From Novosphingobium capsulatum NBRC 12533 (lineage in GTDB: Bacteria > Pseudomonadota > Alphaproteobacteria > Sphingomonadales > Sphingomonadaceae): DNA of 64,000 nucleotides. Within the stretch, counting starts at the first letter, position 1. Each line of letters starts with the position of its first letter. The notes under the pieces are model-generated. The model was not told the origin of the DNA. It ran no database searches and saw only the letters and a program-made list of their open reading frames with translations. The stretch spans positions 1 to 64,000 of the forward strand of contig NZ_BCYV01000006.1 of NCBI RefSeq assembly GCF_001598375.1, in the 5' to 3' direction. The translations under genes were made by a program, and so were the position numbers. Shown here piece after piece: positions 1 to 8,619 of the stretch.

Positions 1-617
1 CTGACTTTCCTCAATTGAAGAAAGATCAGGCTACGGATTTGAAGTTTTTATGCGTCATTCAAGGTAAATATCGCTTTTACCAGCGGGTGACTCCCTCTCA
101 TATCGTCAAGAAGAAATGGATGACGGTGTCCGATGAGTTCTCTCTTGTTGAGGGAGAAAAGATCATCTTGATCAATGATGCTCCCGACGCAATTCACGAC
201 ACGGCTTCTGACGAGCTATATTTTTCTGATTTTTCCATTTTGAAGACGTTTTTCAGCAAGATTGAAGAGATGTACCGTGAGGCTACCGAGGAGGAAGTGA
301 ATGCCTTCCTGCAAAATGAGGTGATCAAAGCCGTCCCAGAGTTCACTTCGGACAAAGTGAGCAAGCCGAACCGGCAGCGCATTGCGCTGGCTCAGGCAAA
401 GCTGGCTGCATATACAAAGCAGAACGTCGAGCAGCTTCTTCAAGAGTTTCCTGAATACGTTGCGGATGTCGAGATCGCGGATGGAGCATTCAAAATCACA
501 AGCGATAATGACCTTAAAATGGCAATTTTTTGTATTGAGGAACGGTTCTATACCACTGCCGTCAGCAAGGAAAAGCGCCTCGCGAATTCGATTTTGAAGC
601 TTACTGGGGTGGCCTAA
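1..617 (+). CDS. KwaB-like (DUF4868-type) protein, C-terminal part
   Basis: The reading frame is open to the left edge, so this is probably the C-terminal part of a longer protein. The first possible start, a TTG at 15, lies inside continuous coding sequence. About 205 residues are visible. The pattern of a QRVTPSHIVKKK-type segment, then an IILINDAPDAI segment and an acidic/aromatic helix, ending in FKITSDNDLK and a basic tail, resembles the DUF4868 family that includes KwaB of the Kiwa anti-phage system. That resemblance is from memory and is not proven. No KwaA-type membrane partner is visible, though it could lie upstream. Base composition is clearly lower in GC than the core genes beyond 3.4 kb, which suggests transfer. 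It converges on the PLD-type gene. I am confident it is coding and unsure of the function. Confidence 0.55.
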   Translation, partial: DFPQLKKDQATDLKFLCVIQGKYRFYQRVTPSHIVKKKWMTVSDEFSLVEGEKIILINDAPDAIHDTASDELYFSDFSILKTFFSKIEEMYREATEEEVNAFLQNEVIKAVPEFTSDKVSKPNRQRIALAQAKLAAYTKQNVEQLLQEFPEYVADVEIADGAFKITSDNDLKMAIFCIEERFYTTAVSKEKRLANSILKLTGVA

Positions 618-716
618 ATGCCATTTCGCTGCGAAGGGTATTCCGTCACAGAATGGAAGTGGTCCGATTTGTACGGGGTGAACCGCACCGGATTCGCCGG
701 AGGGATCAGCTCTTGA
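618..716 (+). other. Short ORF directly after the KwaB-like gene
   Basis: An ATG follows the TAA stop of the upstream gene with no gap and opens 32 codons (MPFRCEGYSVTEW at the start, TGA at 714-716). The arrangement would allow translational coupling. The peptide is short, matches nothing I recognise and may be chance or the stub of a truncated second gene. From 717 to 868 I see nothing convincing. Confidence 0.2.
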
Positions 717-868
717 GTGCCAGATGAACGCATGTCCGCTTTCGGCGGGCATAAAAGGGCCTCTGGATGACCGCTCTCGCGGCGGGCAACGTCCACTATC
801 CTGCACTGGCAGCGATCGACCAACATACGCCATCCCAATGTGGCCTGTTGACAATCGCACTGACCGTC

Positions 869-1921
869 TCACTCTCCCGCTGAGTTAGTTTCGAAGCCTT
901 GTTTTTCGATATACTCAAATAGATGTTCAGAGTTCATCGCAACGCAACGGCGCCCTACAGGAAACCCATCACGGGACGAAATCTCCCGCCCTTGGGTCCG
1001 ATCGGCGGCCCAAATGGCTGATTTCGGCGTATTTTCCTCACCGAGATCACTCAAAACCGCATCCCAGTCATCGCGGCCAAAGTAGCTTACGGTGTGGTCT
1101 TTTTCAACGACGCGAACCACGTCAGTATAAGCGTAAATACCCTTTTTTCTGCCATACCAGTACCAGAGAATCCTGACACTCTTGCGAAGCTCGATCTCAT
1201 CAGCATCGCCAGCGTCGAAGGTGCAGATATGCTTCAGTCGAGAAGCAAGGATTGGCTGCCCCGTCTCTTCTACCAAGGCCAATTTTGCCTTTTCCAGCTT
1301 ATCATCGGCTATGTCCGCATCGCCAAAGAGAAAGCCGCTCCCCGCAAAGCGAAGCGGATCTCTGGCCAGTTTCGCAAGAAGTGAGTTCTCACCCTCCGCC
1401 CCATGAAGGCTCCAGTCCCTTACTGCAGGATTGGCAGGCGCAGATACAGCTCTATCAAAATCTTTGCGCGTGATAGCCCGAGAGCAACCCCAATAGGCCT
1501 CATAAATTTTCTCGAGACGCTCATAGGCAGCGCGGTCAGTTTTCCGGTCGAAGACCACACCCGCCTCCATAAGTGCTGGTTGACAGGCTGCTGAGCCAAG
1601 CGCGTTGCGGGACGCGTTCGCGGATCCGATTATAGCCTTGTTATCACCAATAAAGATCTTGGCGTGCAGGTTGTTCAAGACCCTGACCTTGGCATCAGTG
1701 TAAGGTAGTTCCTCGCGGCGCAGTCCGAATGCAGTCAAAGCATTGCGAGAGGTGCCTCCCATCCGAATCTCGAGAACGACCTCGGCCTCGCGTGCGGCAG
1801 CCAACCGAGCCAGGTCCGGTCCCCAAAACGCAACCGCACAGCGTAGCCTGCCAGCCCCCTCGAACAGCTCTAGGACGGCAGCTGCGAATTGAGCATCTGA
1901 GAGAATTTCCATGGGTGCCAA
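869..1921 (-). CDS. Phospholipase D-like (HKD) domain protein
   Basis: This 350-residue protein has one clear PLD/HKD signature: H86 and K88 in LHAKIFIG, with GSANAS around residues 99-104. PLD-family proteins are phosphodiesterases acting on lipids or nucleic acids; single-HKD members usually dimerise to form the active site, and several are nucleases in restriction or defence systems. The region after residue 150 is not recognised and could be a recognition or effector domain. No signal peptide or membrane segment is seen, so it is probably cytoplasmic. The start could equally be Met4 (MEILSDAQ). It converges with the KwaB-like gene and diverges from the HNH gene. A defence role is inferred from this company; the substrate is unknown. 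Confidence 0.7.
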   Translation of the reverse strand: MAPMEILSDAQFAAAVLELFEGAGRLRCAVAFWGPDLARLAAAREAEVVLEIRMGGTSRNALTAFGLRREELPYTDAKVRVLNNLHAKIFIGDNKAIIGSANASRNALGSAACQPALMEAGVVFDRKTDRAAYERLEKIYEAYWGCSRAITRKDFDRAVSAPANPAVRDWSLHGAEGENSLLAKLARDPLRFAGSGFLFGDADIADDKLEKAKLALVEETGQPILASRLKHICTFDAGDADEIELRKSVRILWYWYGRKKGIYAYTDVVRVVEKDHTVSYFGRDDWDAVLSDLGEENTPKSAIWAADRTQGREISSRDGFPVGRRCVAMNSEHLFEYIEKQGFETNSAGE

Positions 1922-2283
1922 TGTGCCGCCTGTTGGACGGGATTTCCAGTTCGGAGCCAGAGATATCGGTGCCTTGCCGGAAGGGCGGCGTTAGCCGCCG
2001 ATCGTCACCACACAGGGAATTACCGCAAAGCCCCAGGCCCCGTCTTTCGGCGGCACTGCCGCCAGCGTGAATGTAAGTCCGATTTCGACGCCCCGAACAC
2101 AAGCCCTGAACGACCGGCATTGCGGCGGCAATTCCCTGACTGATGCTCGCCCGCCGTTGGCGGCTCACACCCGAACAACACAATTCGATTGGCAGCCAAT
2201 AAGGCTACGACGTCATACTACCCAATCTTAAGCCGCGAACTTTAACCTTTTTCGAAAGCCTGCCTTCGGGCTATCTTTCTGCC
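1922..2283. other. Intergenic region between PLD-type and HNH genes
   Basis: These 362 bases separate two diverging genes, so promoters for both should lie here. Stop codons interrupt all frames that have coding-like composition. The segment just before the HNH gene is more AT-rich. I see no tRNA, insertion sequence or repeat, and cannot place promoters reliably. Confidence 0.4.
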
Positions 2284-3183
2284 ATGGCATTCGGCGTGTT
2301 CATCCATCGGTCTGATTCGATATACGACGACACCCCAGCCGAGCGATACCAGTTTCCGAAACAGTATCTGGAACGCGCCCGAGCCTGCGCCGGCGACTGG
2401 ATTATTTACTACGAGCCGAGAAAGGTTACAGGCACGCGAGGCTACTACGCAGTGGCCAAAGTCGAGCGTATCATCACCGACCCGACAACGTCCGGCATGT
2501 ACCTCGCTCTGATCGCGCCCGGCAGCTATCTGGATTTCGCAAGCCCTGTTCCATTTTCTGATGAAGATGGGCCGATCGAACGCGGCCTACTCAACGAGGT
2601 TGGAGCCATATCCGGGCGAGCTCAAGCCGCCGTTCGCGGCCTGTCTTCCAGCGACTTCAATCGTATCGTGGCAGCCGGACTGGCCGATGAGAAGCCGCTG
2701 CTGCCACGGACAGATTTCCTAATCGACGAACAGATTGTTCGTGAAGAGTCAGCTCCCTTTGTTTTCGATGAGGCGAGGGAACGCGTTTCCGCTATCGTTT
2801 CCCGCGTCGTGCGCGATCGCGTGTTTCGCCGAATTGTGTTGCGAGCCTATGATGAACGCTGTGCCGTCACCGGGCTAAAGCTCATCAACGGTGGCGGGCG
2901 GGCCGAAGTTGAGGCCGCTCACATCCGCCCCGTGGAAGCCAGTGGGCCTGACATTGTGAGCAACGGCTTGGCCCTTTCCGGCACCGCACATTGGATGTTC
3001 GACCGAGGTCTGATTGGACTGGACGACGACATGCGCATCATGATTTCGCGGCAGGCCAATGATCCTGACAGCATTCGATCGGTCATCAATGGCACTGGCC
3101 GAATCTTGCTGCCACAGCGCGAAGCTGATCGCCCGCATCCGCAATTTGTCAGGTGGCACCGAGAGCACCGCTTCAAGCTCTGA
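2284..3183 (+). CDS. HNH endonuclease, restriction-like
   Basis: 299 residues. The C-terminal third carries an HNH_2-type nuclease core: a Cys-Ala-Val-Thr-Gly motif near residue 198, then AEVEAAHIRP, NGLALSGTAHWMFDRG and a final HPQF-HREHRFKL segment. The His of AAHI and the Asn and His of NGLAL-HWMFD fit the metal-binding and catalytic ββα-Me fold. The N-terminal half (FGVFIHRSDSIYDD, then GDWIIYYEPRK and GYYAVAKV) looks like the EVE/PUA-like head domain common in modification-dependent restriction enzymes, so recognition of a modified base is a reasonable guess. There is no methyltransferase nearby, which also fits a modification-dependent enzyme. It diverges from the PLD-type gene and sits in the lower-GC left block. 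Confidence 0.8.
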   Translation: MAFGVFIHRSDSIYDDTPAERYQFPKQYLERARACAGDWIIYYEPRKVTGTRGYYAVAKVERIITDPTTSGMYLALIAPGSYLDFASPVPFSDEDGPIERGLLNEVGAISGRAQAAVRGLSSSDFNRIVAAGLADEKPLLPRTDFLIDEQIVREESAPFVFDEARERVSAIVSRVVRDRVFRRIVLRAYDERCAVTGLKLINGGGRAEVEAAHIRPVEASGPDIVSNGLALSGTAHWMFDRGLIGLDDDMRIMISRQANDPDSIRSVINGTGRILLPQREADRPHPQFVRWHREHRFKL

Positions 3184-3450
3184 AGCTGCTGCAGCATTTT
3201 CTGGGCGGCAGTCGTACCGAATTTGTTCCCCTGCACCGGTGCCAATCAGCGACGGAATGAGGCGCGAAGATATGGTCTGCGACTCGGCCGAATCGGGTAT
3301 TGGATTCCGCTCGTGAGAACCGAACCGCGTCACATTTTTCTTGACAGGGGCACGCGTGATGGACCGATTTTCGAATCACTCAACATACTGAAATCAAATC
3401 AAATTGTTAGTTTACCAATTGGATTCCCGCTACCGCAGCAGGCCGATGCC

Positions 3451-5283
3451 TCAGGCCGCCAGGGCTTGCGGGTCGATCACCAGGCGGTTGCGGCCGTCGC
3501 GCTTGGCGGCGTAGAGTGCGGCATCGGCGGCCTTGAGCAGGGCCACGCCTTCGCGGTCCATGCCCGGCGCCCAAGTGGCGAGGCCGAACGACATGGTGAC
3601 CGAACCGAGGGCGCGTTCGCCTTGGCGCACGGTCAGCAGGCTGATCGCCTGGCGTACTTCTTCCACCCTGGCGGACAGCACGTTGGCGTCCGTCGCTGGC
3701 GCGATCACCACGAACTCCTCGCCGCCAAAGCGGCAGACCACATCGCCATCGCGGAAGCGGCGGCGCAGTTCGGCGGCCACGGTCTGCAGTACCTGGTCAC
3801 CGGCATCGTGGCCGAATTCGTCGTTGAAGCGCTTGAAGTGGTCGATATCGCACATCACCACGGTCAGCGGCGCGCCCGAGCGGGAGGCGCGGGCCATTTC
3901 CAGGGCTAGCGTTTCTTCCAGATAGCGGCGGTTGAACAGACCGGTCAGCGGATCGCGGATGGTCTGCTCGCGCAAGCCGCGTTGCAGGCGGTGGTTGACC
4001 AGGGCCGAGGCGATGTTCTCGCTCAACACCGCCAGGCGAAAGCGGCTTTCGGTGCCGATCGTGCCCTTGAGATAGAGCACCCCGATCACCTCGCCACCGG
4101 CCAGGAGCGGTTCGCAGTGGTAGTGATCGGCACCGGCGCCGACATGCGGGCACACGATGTCAGAGCCGGGCTCGTCCACATAGTGGCTTTGCCCGCGCCG
4201 CAGCGCCCAGCACTCCTCGGGGGCAAAGCCGGCCTGTTCCGATTCCAGCCCGCCCCAGGTGGCGGTAGGCACCAGCAGGTTGCGCGAATTGTTGTGCACG
4301 AACAGCGCGCCGGGAATCTGCGGCAGCACGCGTGGCACGAACACGCGGATGATCGCGGCGAGTTCATCGTCGGTGCGCGCGGCCTGCATGCGATGCGCCA
4401 TGCCGCCCAGGATCTCGATCACCTCGCCCCGTTCGCGCAGGGTATCGGCATTGTGGCTGAGCGCGGCATTGGCGGCCTGAAGATTTTCGGCCGCCTCGGC
4501 CTGGTTGGCCACGGCGCGTTGCAGTTCATCGGCCATAGCGTTGTAGCCACTGGCCAGCCGCTCAAACTCGCGCGAGCCCATTTCGCCGGAAATGCGCGCG
4601 TGGCGCTGCCCGGCGCCAAGATCGCCCATCACCGCCAGCATCGCGCCCACCGGGCGGCGGATACGCAGGATCAGCGAGCGCGCCACCAGCGCCAGCATCA
4701 GCAGCGTCAACGGCGTGCCGAGAATGACCAGCCAGCGCGTCACGCGCAGCAGTTGCTCCACCGCCGCCATGCGATCGCCCGCCAGCGCCCGCTCGTCGAG
4801 CAGCAGATCGTTCACCTTGGCATCGACCAGTTGCATCAGTTCCAGCCCGCGCCCGGCCGCTGTCGCCGCGCGCGCCTGGTCGAACGCGCCGCGGCGCGCC
4901 AGGTTGGCGGTCGCCTCCAGCGTATCGGCGCGGCCATTGACCAGCACCTGCAACTGACGCGCCCGCTCGTTCTGTTCGCCGTTGTCGGTCGTCAGGGTGA
5001 CCAGTTCCGCACTGTCGCGCCGTGCCGCCGCCAGGGCCGGGCCAACCGCGCGGGCGAAATCGGGGTTGTGCGTCAGGGTAAAACCGCGCTGGCCGGATTC
5101 GGCCACGCGCAGGCTGCCCAGCGCATGGTTGGCCGTGCGCAACACACGTGAGGAATGATCGAGCCAGCCGAGGTCGTTGTGCATCTGCACCGTCACCGTC
5201 AGCAGTGCACCGGCCAGGATCACGATCAGCCCAGCCAGCGCGGCACACAGCAAAACGATACGATGAGACAGCGATCCGACCAA
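3451..5283 (-). CDS. Membrane-bound diguanylate cyclase (CHASE3-HAMP-GAF-GGDEF)
   Basis: 610 residues. It has a first membrane helix at about 8-31, a periplasmic CHASE3-like sensor of about 35-180 (with AESGQRGFTLT), a second helix at 184-205, and then a HAMP linker and a helical segment to about 290. A GAF-like domain spans about 300-430 and contains Cys and His residues (C358, C378, H380, H387, H389, C390) that might bind a metal or sense redox state. The GGDEF domain starts at RDPLTGLFNRR (443) and has an intact GGEEF active site at 520-524, plus an RxxD inhibitory site (RDGD, 511-514). It should therefore be active in making c-di-GMP and be feedback-inhibited. No EAL domain is present. 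It appears monocistronic and is the first core gene right of the acquired block. Confidence 0.9.
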   Translation of the reverse strand: MVGSLSHRIVLLCAALAGLIVILAGALLTVTVQMHNDLGWLDHSSRVLRTANHALGSLRVAESGQRGFTLTHNPDFARAVGPALAAARRDSAELVTLTTDNGEQNERARQLQVLVNGRADTLEATANLARRGAFDQARAATAAGRGLELMQLVDAKVNDLLLDERALAGDRMAAVEQLLRVTRWLVILGTPLTLLMLALVARSLILRIRRPVGAMLAVMGDLGAGQRHARISGEMGSREFERLASGYNAMADELQRAVANQAEAAENLQAANAALSHNADTLRERGEVIEILGGMAHRMQAARTDDELAAIIRVFVPRVLPQIPGALFVHNNSRNLLVPTATWGGLESEQAGFAPEECWALRRGQSHYVDEPGSDIVCPHVGAGADHYHCEPLLAGGEVIGVLYLKGTIGTESRFRLAVLSENIASALVNHRLQRGLREQTIRDPLTGLFNRRYLEETLALEMARASRSGAPLTVVMCDIDHFKRFNDEFGHDAGDQVLQTVAAELRRRFRDGDVVCRFGGEEFVVIAPATDANVLSARVEEVRQAISLLTVRQGERALGSVTMSFGLATWAPGMDREGVALLKAADAALYAAKRDGRNRLVIDPQALAA

Positions 5284-5358
5284 GGCGACCCAACCTGTTT
5301 TGACCCGAAGGCGTAGTGTAACAGACGAGCCGCTAAAGAGAAATCGACCTCGGCAATG

Positions 5359-6171
5359 TTACTTTTGACACACGCCGCAAAAAAACGTCGATCGCCCGCC
5401 CTGCACCAAGCGCGCCACTGGCCGGCCACAGGCGCAGGGATCGCCCTCACGGCCATAGACGAGGAAATCCTTGGCGAAGTAGCCCAGTTCGCCATCGGGC
5501 CGGGCATAATCGCGCAGGGTAGATCCGCCCGCCGCAATCGATTCTTCCAGCACGGCGCGGATTTCCGGCACCAGCCGCTTGAGCGCAGGCAGCGAAACCG
5601 TGCCAGCCTCGCGCTCGGGATGAATGCGCGCGCGATGCAGCGCCTCGCACACATAGATGTTGCCGAGCCCGGCGACGATCCGCTGATCGAGCAGCATGAG
5701 CTTGATCGCGGCGATGCGGCCGGCAAAGGCGCGGGCCAGATGCTGCGGCGTGAGCCCCGGCCCCAGTGGTTCGGGCCCCAGCGCGGCAAACGGCGCCCAG
5801 GCATCGAGCGCGTCGTCGTCAACCAGGTCGACCGAGCCGAAACGCCGCGCATCGTTGAGCGCGAGGACATGCCCGTTGCCGGTTTCGAGCACCAGGTGAT
5901 CGTGCTTGCCGATCTCGTCAGGGTCGATTCGCCAGCGCCCCGACATGCCGAGGTGAAACACCATGGTGCGTGCGCGGTCGGTGTGGATCAGGCCATATTT
6001 GGCGCGGCGCGACAGCCCGCTGACGCGCGCGCCGGTCAGCGCCTGCACCAGGTCTGGCGGAAACGGACGCCGCAGATCGGCGCGGCGCACGGATACGCGG
6101 GAAATCGTCTCGCCGGCAAGAATGCTCGCCAGCCCGCGAACGGTGGTTTCAACCTCTGGTAGTTCGGGCAT
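5359..6171 (-). CDS. mutM: Formamidopyrimidine-DNA glycosylase MutM (Fpg)
   Basis: This bifunctional base-excision repair enzyme removes 8-oxoguanine and formamidopyrimidines and nicks the abasic site. At 270 residues it has the normal family length. The N-terminus MPELPEVE supplies the catalytic Pro2 and Glu3, and K58 in RRAKYG matches the conserved catalytic lysine. The C-terminus carries the zinc finger with the RSTFFCGVCQ signature. Its first Cys pair is spaced C-x-C rather than the common C-x2-C, which looks like a lineage variant. It diverges from ubiE across 60 bases, the usual sphingomonad arrangement. Confidence 0.97.
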   Translation of the reverse strand: MPELPEVETTVRGLASILAGETISRVSVRRADLRRPFPPDLVQALTGARVSGLSRRAKYGLIHTDRARTMVFHLGMSGRWRIDPDEIGKHDHLVLETGNGHVLALNDARRFGSVDLVDDDALDAWAPFAALGPEPLGPGLTPQHLARAFAGRIAAIKLMLLDQRIVAGLGNIYVCEALHRARIHPEREAGTVSLPALKRLVPEIRAVLEESIAAGGSTLRDYARPDGELGYFAKDFLVYGREGDPCACGRPVARLVQGGRSTFFCGVCQK

Positions 6172-6231
6172 CGTGCGCTCCTGCTATCATGCTTTGCGCC
6201 TGCGGCAATTCCCCTTTAAAGGCCCTGAACC

Positions 6232-6969
6232 ATGACCAGCCCGGATAGCGTGTCCTTCGGTTACGAGGACGTCACCCCTGAGGAAAAGACCGCCCGCGTC
6301 GGTGCGGTGTTTTCCAGCGTCGCCAAAAAGTACGACGTGATGAACGATGCCATGTCCGTCGGCATGCACCGCGTGTGGAAGGACCGCTTCGTCGCCCGCG
6401 TGAAACCGCGCGAGGGCGAGCAGATTCTCGACATGGCCGGCGGCACGGGCGACATCGCCTTTCGCATGGCGCGGGAGGGCGCCGCGATCACGGTTTCCGA
6501 CATCAACCAGGACATGCTCGACGTGGGCATCGAGCGGGCGATGCAACGCGGCATCGACGGCCTGGTGTGGTCGCGCCAGAATGCCGAGGAACTCTCGTTC
6601 GGCGATCGCTTCTTCGATGCCTATACGATCGCGTTCGGCATCCGCAACGTGACCCGCATCGACCAGGCCCTGGCCGAGGCGCACCGCGTGCTCAAGTTCG
6701 GCGGGCGGTTCTTCTGCCTGGAATTCTCCACCACGCAGTGGCCCGGCTTTGCCGAAGTCTATGACGCCTATTCGCACAAGCTGGTGCCCAAGATCGGCCA
6801 GGCCATTGCCGGCGACGCGGAATCCTATCGCTATCTGATCGAATCGATCCGCCGCTTTCCCAAGATGGATGAATTCGAAGGCATGATCAAAGCCGCCGGG
6901 TTCCGCCACACCAAGGTGGAACCGATCCTGGGTGGCCTGGTGGCGATCCACTCTGGCTGGAAAGTCTAA
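6232..6969 (+). CDS. ubiE: Ubiquinone biosynthesis C-methyltransferase UbiE
   Basis: A SAM-dependent methyltransferase of 245 residues that methylates the demethoxy-quinol ring in ubiquinone synthesis. Motif I is visible as ILDMAGGTGDIAFRMA, followed by ITVSDINQDML. Other family features are the FxSVAKKYDVMND start, the AFGIRNVT motif, and the C-terminal HSGWKV ending. It is followed 15 bases later by ubiB, the two probably forming an operon with the acyltransferase. The start at 6232 gives the typical length. Confidence 0.96.
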   Translation: MTSPDSVSFGYEDVTPEEKTARVGAVFSSVAKKYDVMNDAMSVGMHRVWKDRFVARVKPREGEQILDMAGGTGDIAFRMAREGAAITVSDINQDMLDVGIERAMQRGIDGLVWSRQNAEELSFGDRFFDAYTIAFGIRNVTRIDQALAEAHRVLKFGGRFFCLEFSTTQWPGFAEVYDAYSHKLVPKIGQAIAGDAESYRYLIESIRRFPKMDEFEGMIKAAGFRHTKVEPILGGLVAIHSGWKV

Positions 6970-6984
6970 GCGAGCGCCTTTGCC

Positions 6985-8619
6985 GTGACCCGTCCTGCCA
7001 CCCACATCCGCCGCCTGCTGGGCTGGGGCCGCATCCTGGCGCGCCACGGCGCGTTGCGCCTGCTGGAAGAAAGCCCCAACACCCCGGCGCCGGTGCGCCG
7101 GCTGTGCCGCATTGCCCGGTTCGGCACGCGCCAGCCGGTAGTGCCCGATTACGCCGGCGCCTTTCGCGCCATCGGTCCGGCGGCGATCAAGCTGGGGCAG
7201 ACGCTGGCCACCCGGCCCGATCTGGTGGGCGAGGAAGCGGCGCGCAATCTGCTCGCCCTGCAGGACAAGCTGCCCCCGGTCGATTTCGCGCTGATCCGGC
7301 GCGAGATCGAAACGAGTTTCGAGCGGCCGCTGGAAAGCCTGTTTTCGCGCTTTGACGAAGAGCCGGTCGGCGCCGCCTCGATCGCGCAGGTCCACCAGGC
7401 CTGGACGGTCGACGGGCGCAAGGTGGCAGTCAAGGTGCTGCGCCCCGGCGTGCGCGAAAAGCTGGCCCGCGATATCGAGACCTATGAATGGGCCGCTGCG
7501 CATCTGGAAGCGCTGGGCGGCGAGGCCGGGCGCCTGCGCCCGCGCCTGATCATCGCCAATTTCAAGCGCTGGACCGCGCGCGAGGTGGACTTGCGCCGCG
7601 AGGCGGCCAGCGCGTCGGAACTGGCCGATGCCATGCACGCCTTTCCTGGCTATCGTGTGCCCGGCATCGATTGGGACCGCACCAATGGCCGCGTGATGAC
7701 GCTGGACTGGATCGATGGCGTCAAGATCAGCAATCTCGACGCCATCGATGCCGCCGGCCACGATCGCAAGGAAATGGCCAGCCGCCTGGTGCTGGCCTTC
7801 CTGACCCAGGCAATCAGCGGCGGCTATTTCCATGCCGACATGCACCAGGGCAACCTGTTCGTGGAGGCCGATGGCACGATCACCGCGATCGATTTCGGCA
7901 TCATGGGCCGGATCGATCGCCAGGCGCGGCAGTGGCTGGCCGAGATTCTCTATGGCCTGACCACGGGCGACTACAAGCGCGTGGCCGAAATCCATTTCGA
8001 AGCGCAATACGTGCCGAGCTATCACTCGGTGGACGAGTTTGCCACGGCGCTGCGCGCGGTGGGCGAGCCGATGCGCGGCCGCCCGGTGAAAGACCTTTCG
8101 GTCGGCCAGATGCTCGACGGGCTGTTTGCCATCACCCGCGATTTCGACATGCAGACCCAGCCGCACCTGCTGCTGCTGCAAAAGACCATGGTCATGGTCG
8201 AAGGGATCGCGCAGCAGCTCGATCCCGATATCAACATGTGGGAAACGGCAGCGCCGTTCGTGCGCAACTGGATCCGCGACGAACTGGGGCCAGAAGCCGC
8301 GATCGCCCAGCGCGTGCAGGACGATGCCGCCACGCTGCTGCGCGTGCCCGCCCTGATCCGCCGGATCGAGGAACGCTTCCCGCCCAAGGGCGGTGCGCCC
8401 GAAGCCCCACCCCTGCCCCATGTCGACCTGATGTGGGAGCGCAAGCGCCGCGATGGCCAGGCGCAAGGCGGATCGGGTGGCTGGGCCGGGCTGGTCCTGG
8501 CCGCAGCCTTGGGTGCAGCGGCAGTGCTGGGGCTTCAGGCCTGGCACCATCCGCATCCGCCCCATCCGCAAGATATGCCGCCGCCACCGCCGGCCGATGA
8601 TTGGCATCGCCATCCGTGA
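6985..8619 (+). CDS. ubiB: Ubiquinone biosynthesis kinase-like protein UbiB
   Basis: 544 residues, ABC1/ADCK/UbiB family of atypical kinase-like ATPases, needed for ubiquinone biosynthesis. The family KxGQ signature is seen in AAIKLGQTLATRPD, and the kinase-like loop in HADMHQGNLFV followed by IDFGIMGRID. The C-terminal GLVLAAALGAAAVLGLQAW is a membrane anchor, followed by a His/Pro-rich tail. It starts with GTG and runs in the same direction as ubiE. Its TGA stop overlaps the GTG start of the acyltransferase. Confidence 0.95.
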   Translation: MTRPATHIRRLLGWGRILARHGALRLLEESPNTPAPVRRLCRIARFGTRQPVVPDYAGAFRAIGPAAIKLGQTLATRPDLVGEEAARNLLALQDKLPPVDFALIRREIETSFERPLESLFSRFDEEPVGAASIAQVHQAWTVDGRKVAVKVLRPGVREKLARDIETYEWAAAHLEALGGEAGRLRPRLIIANFKRWTAREVDLRREAASASELADAMHAFPGYRVPGIDWDRTNGRVMTLDWIDGVKISNLDAIDAAGHDRKEMASRLVLAFLTQAISGGYFHADMHQGNLFVEADGTITAIDFGIMGRIDRQARQWLAEILYGLTTGDYKRVAEIHFEAQYVPSYHSVDEFATALRAVGEPMRGRPVKDLSVGQMLDGLFAITRDFDMQTQPHLLLLQKTMVMVEGIAQQLDPDINMWETAAPFVRNWIRDELGPEAAIAQRVQDDAATLLRVPALIRRIEERFPPKGGAPEAPPLPHVDLMWERKRRDGQAQGGSGGWAGLVLAAALGAAAVLGLQAWHHPHPPHPQDMPPPPPADDWHRHP

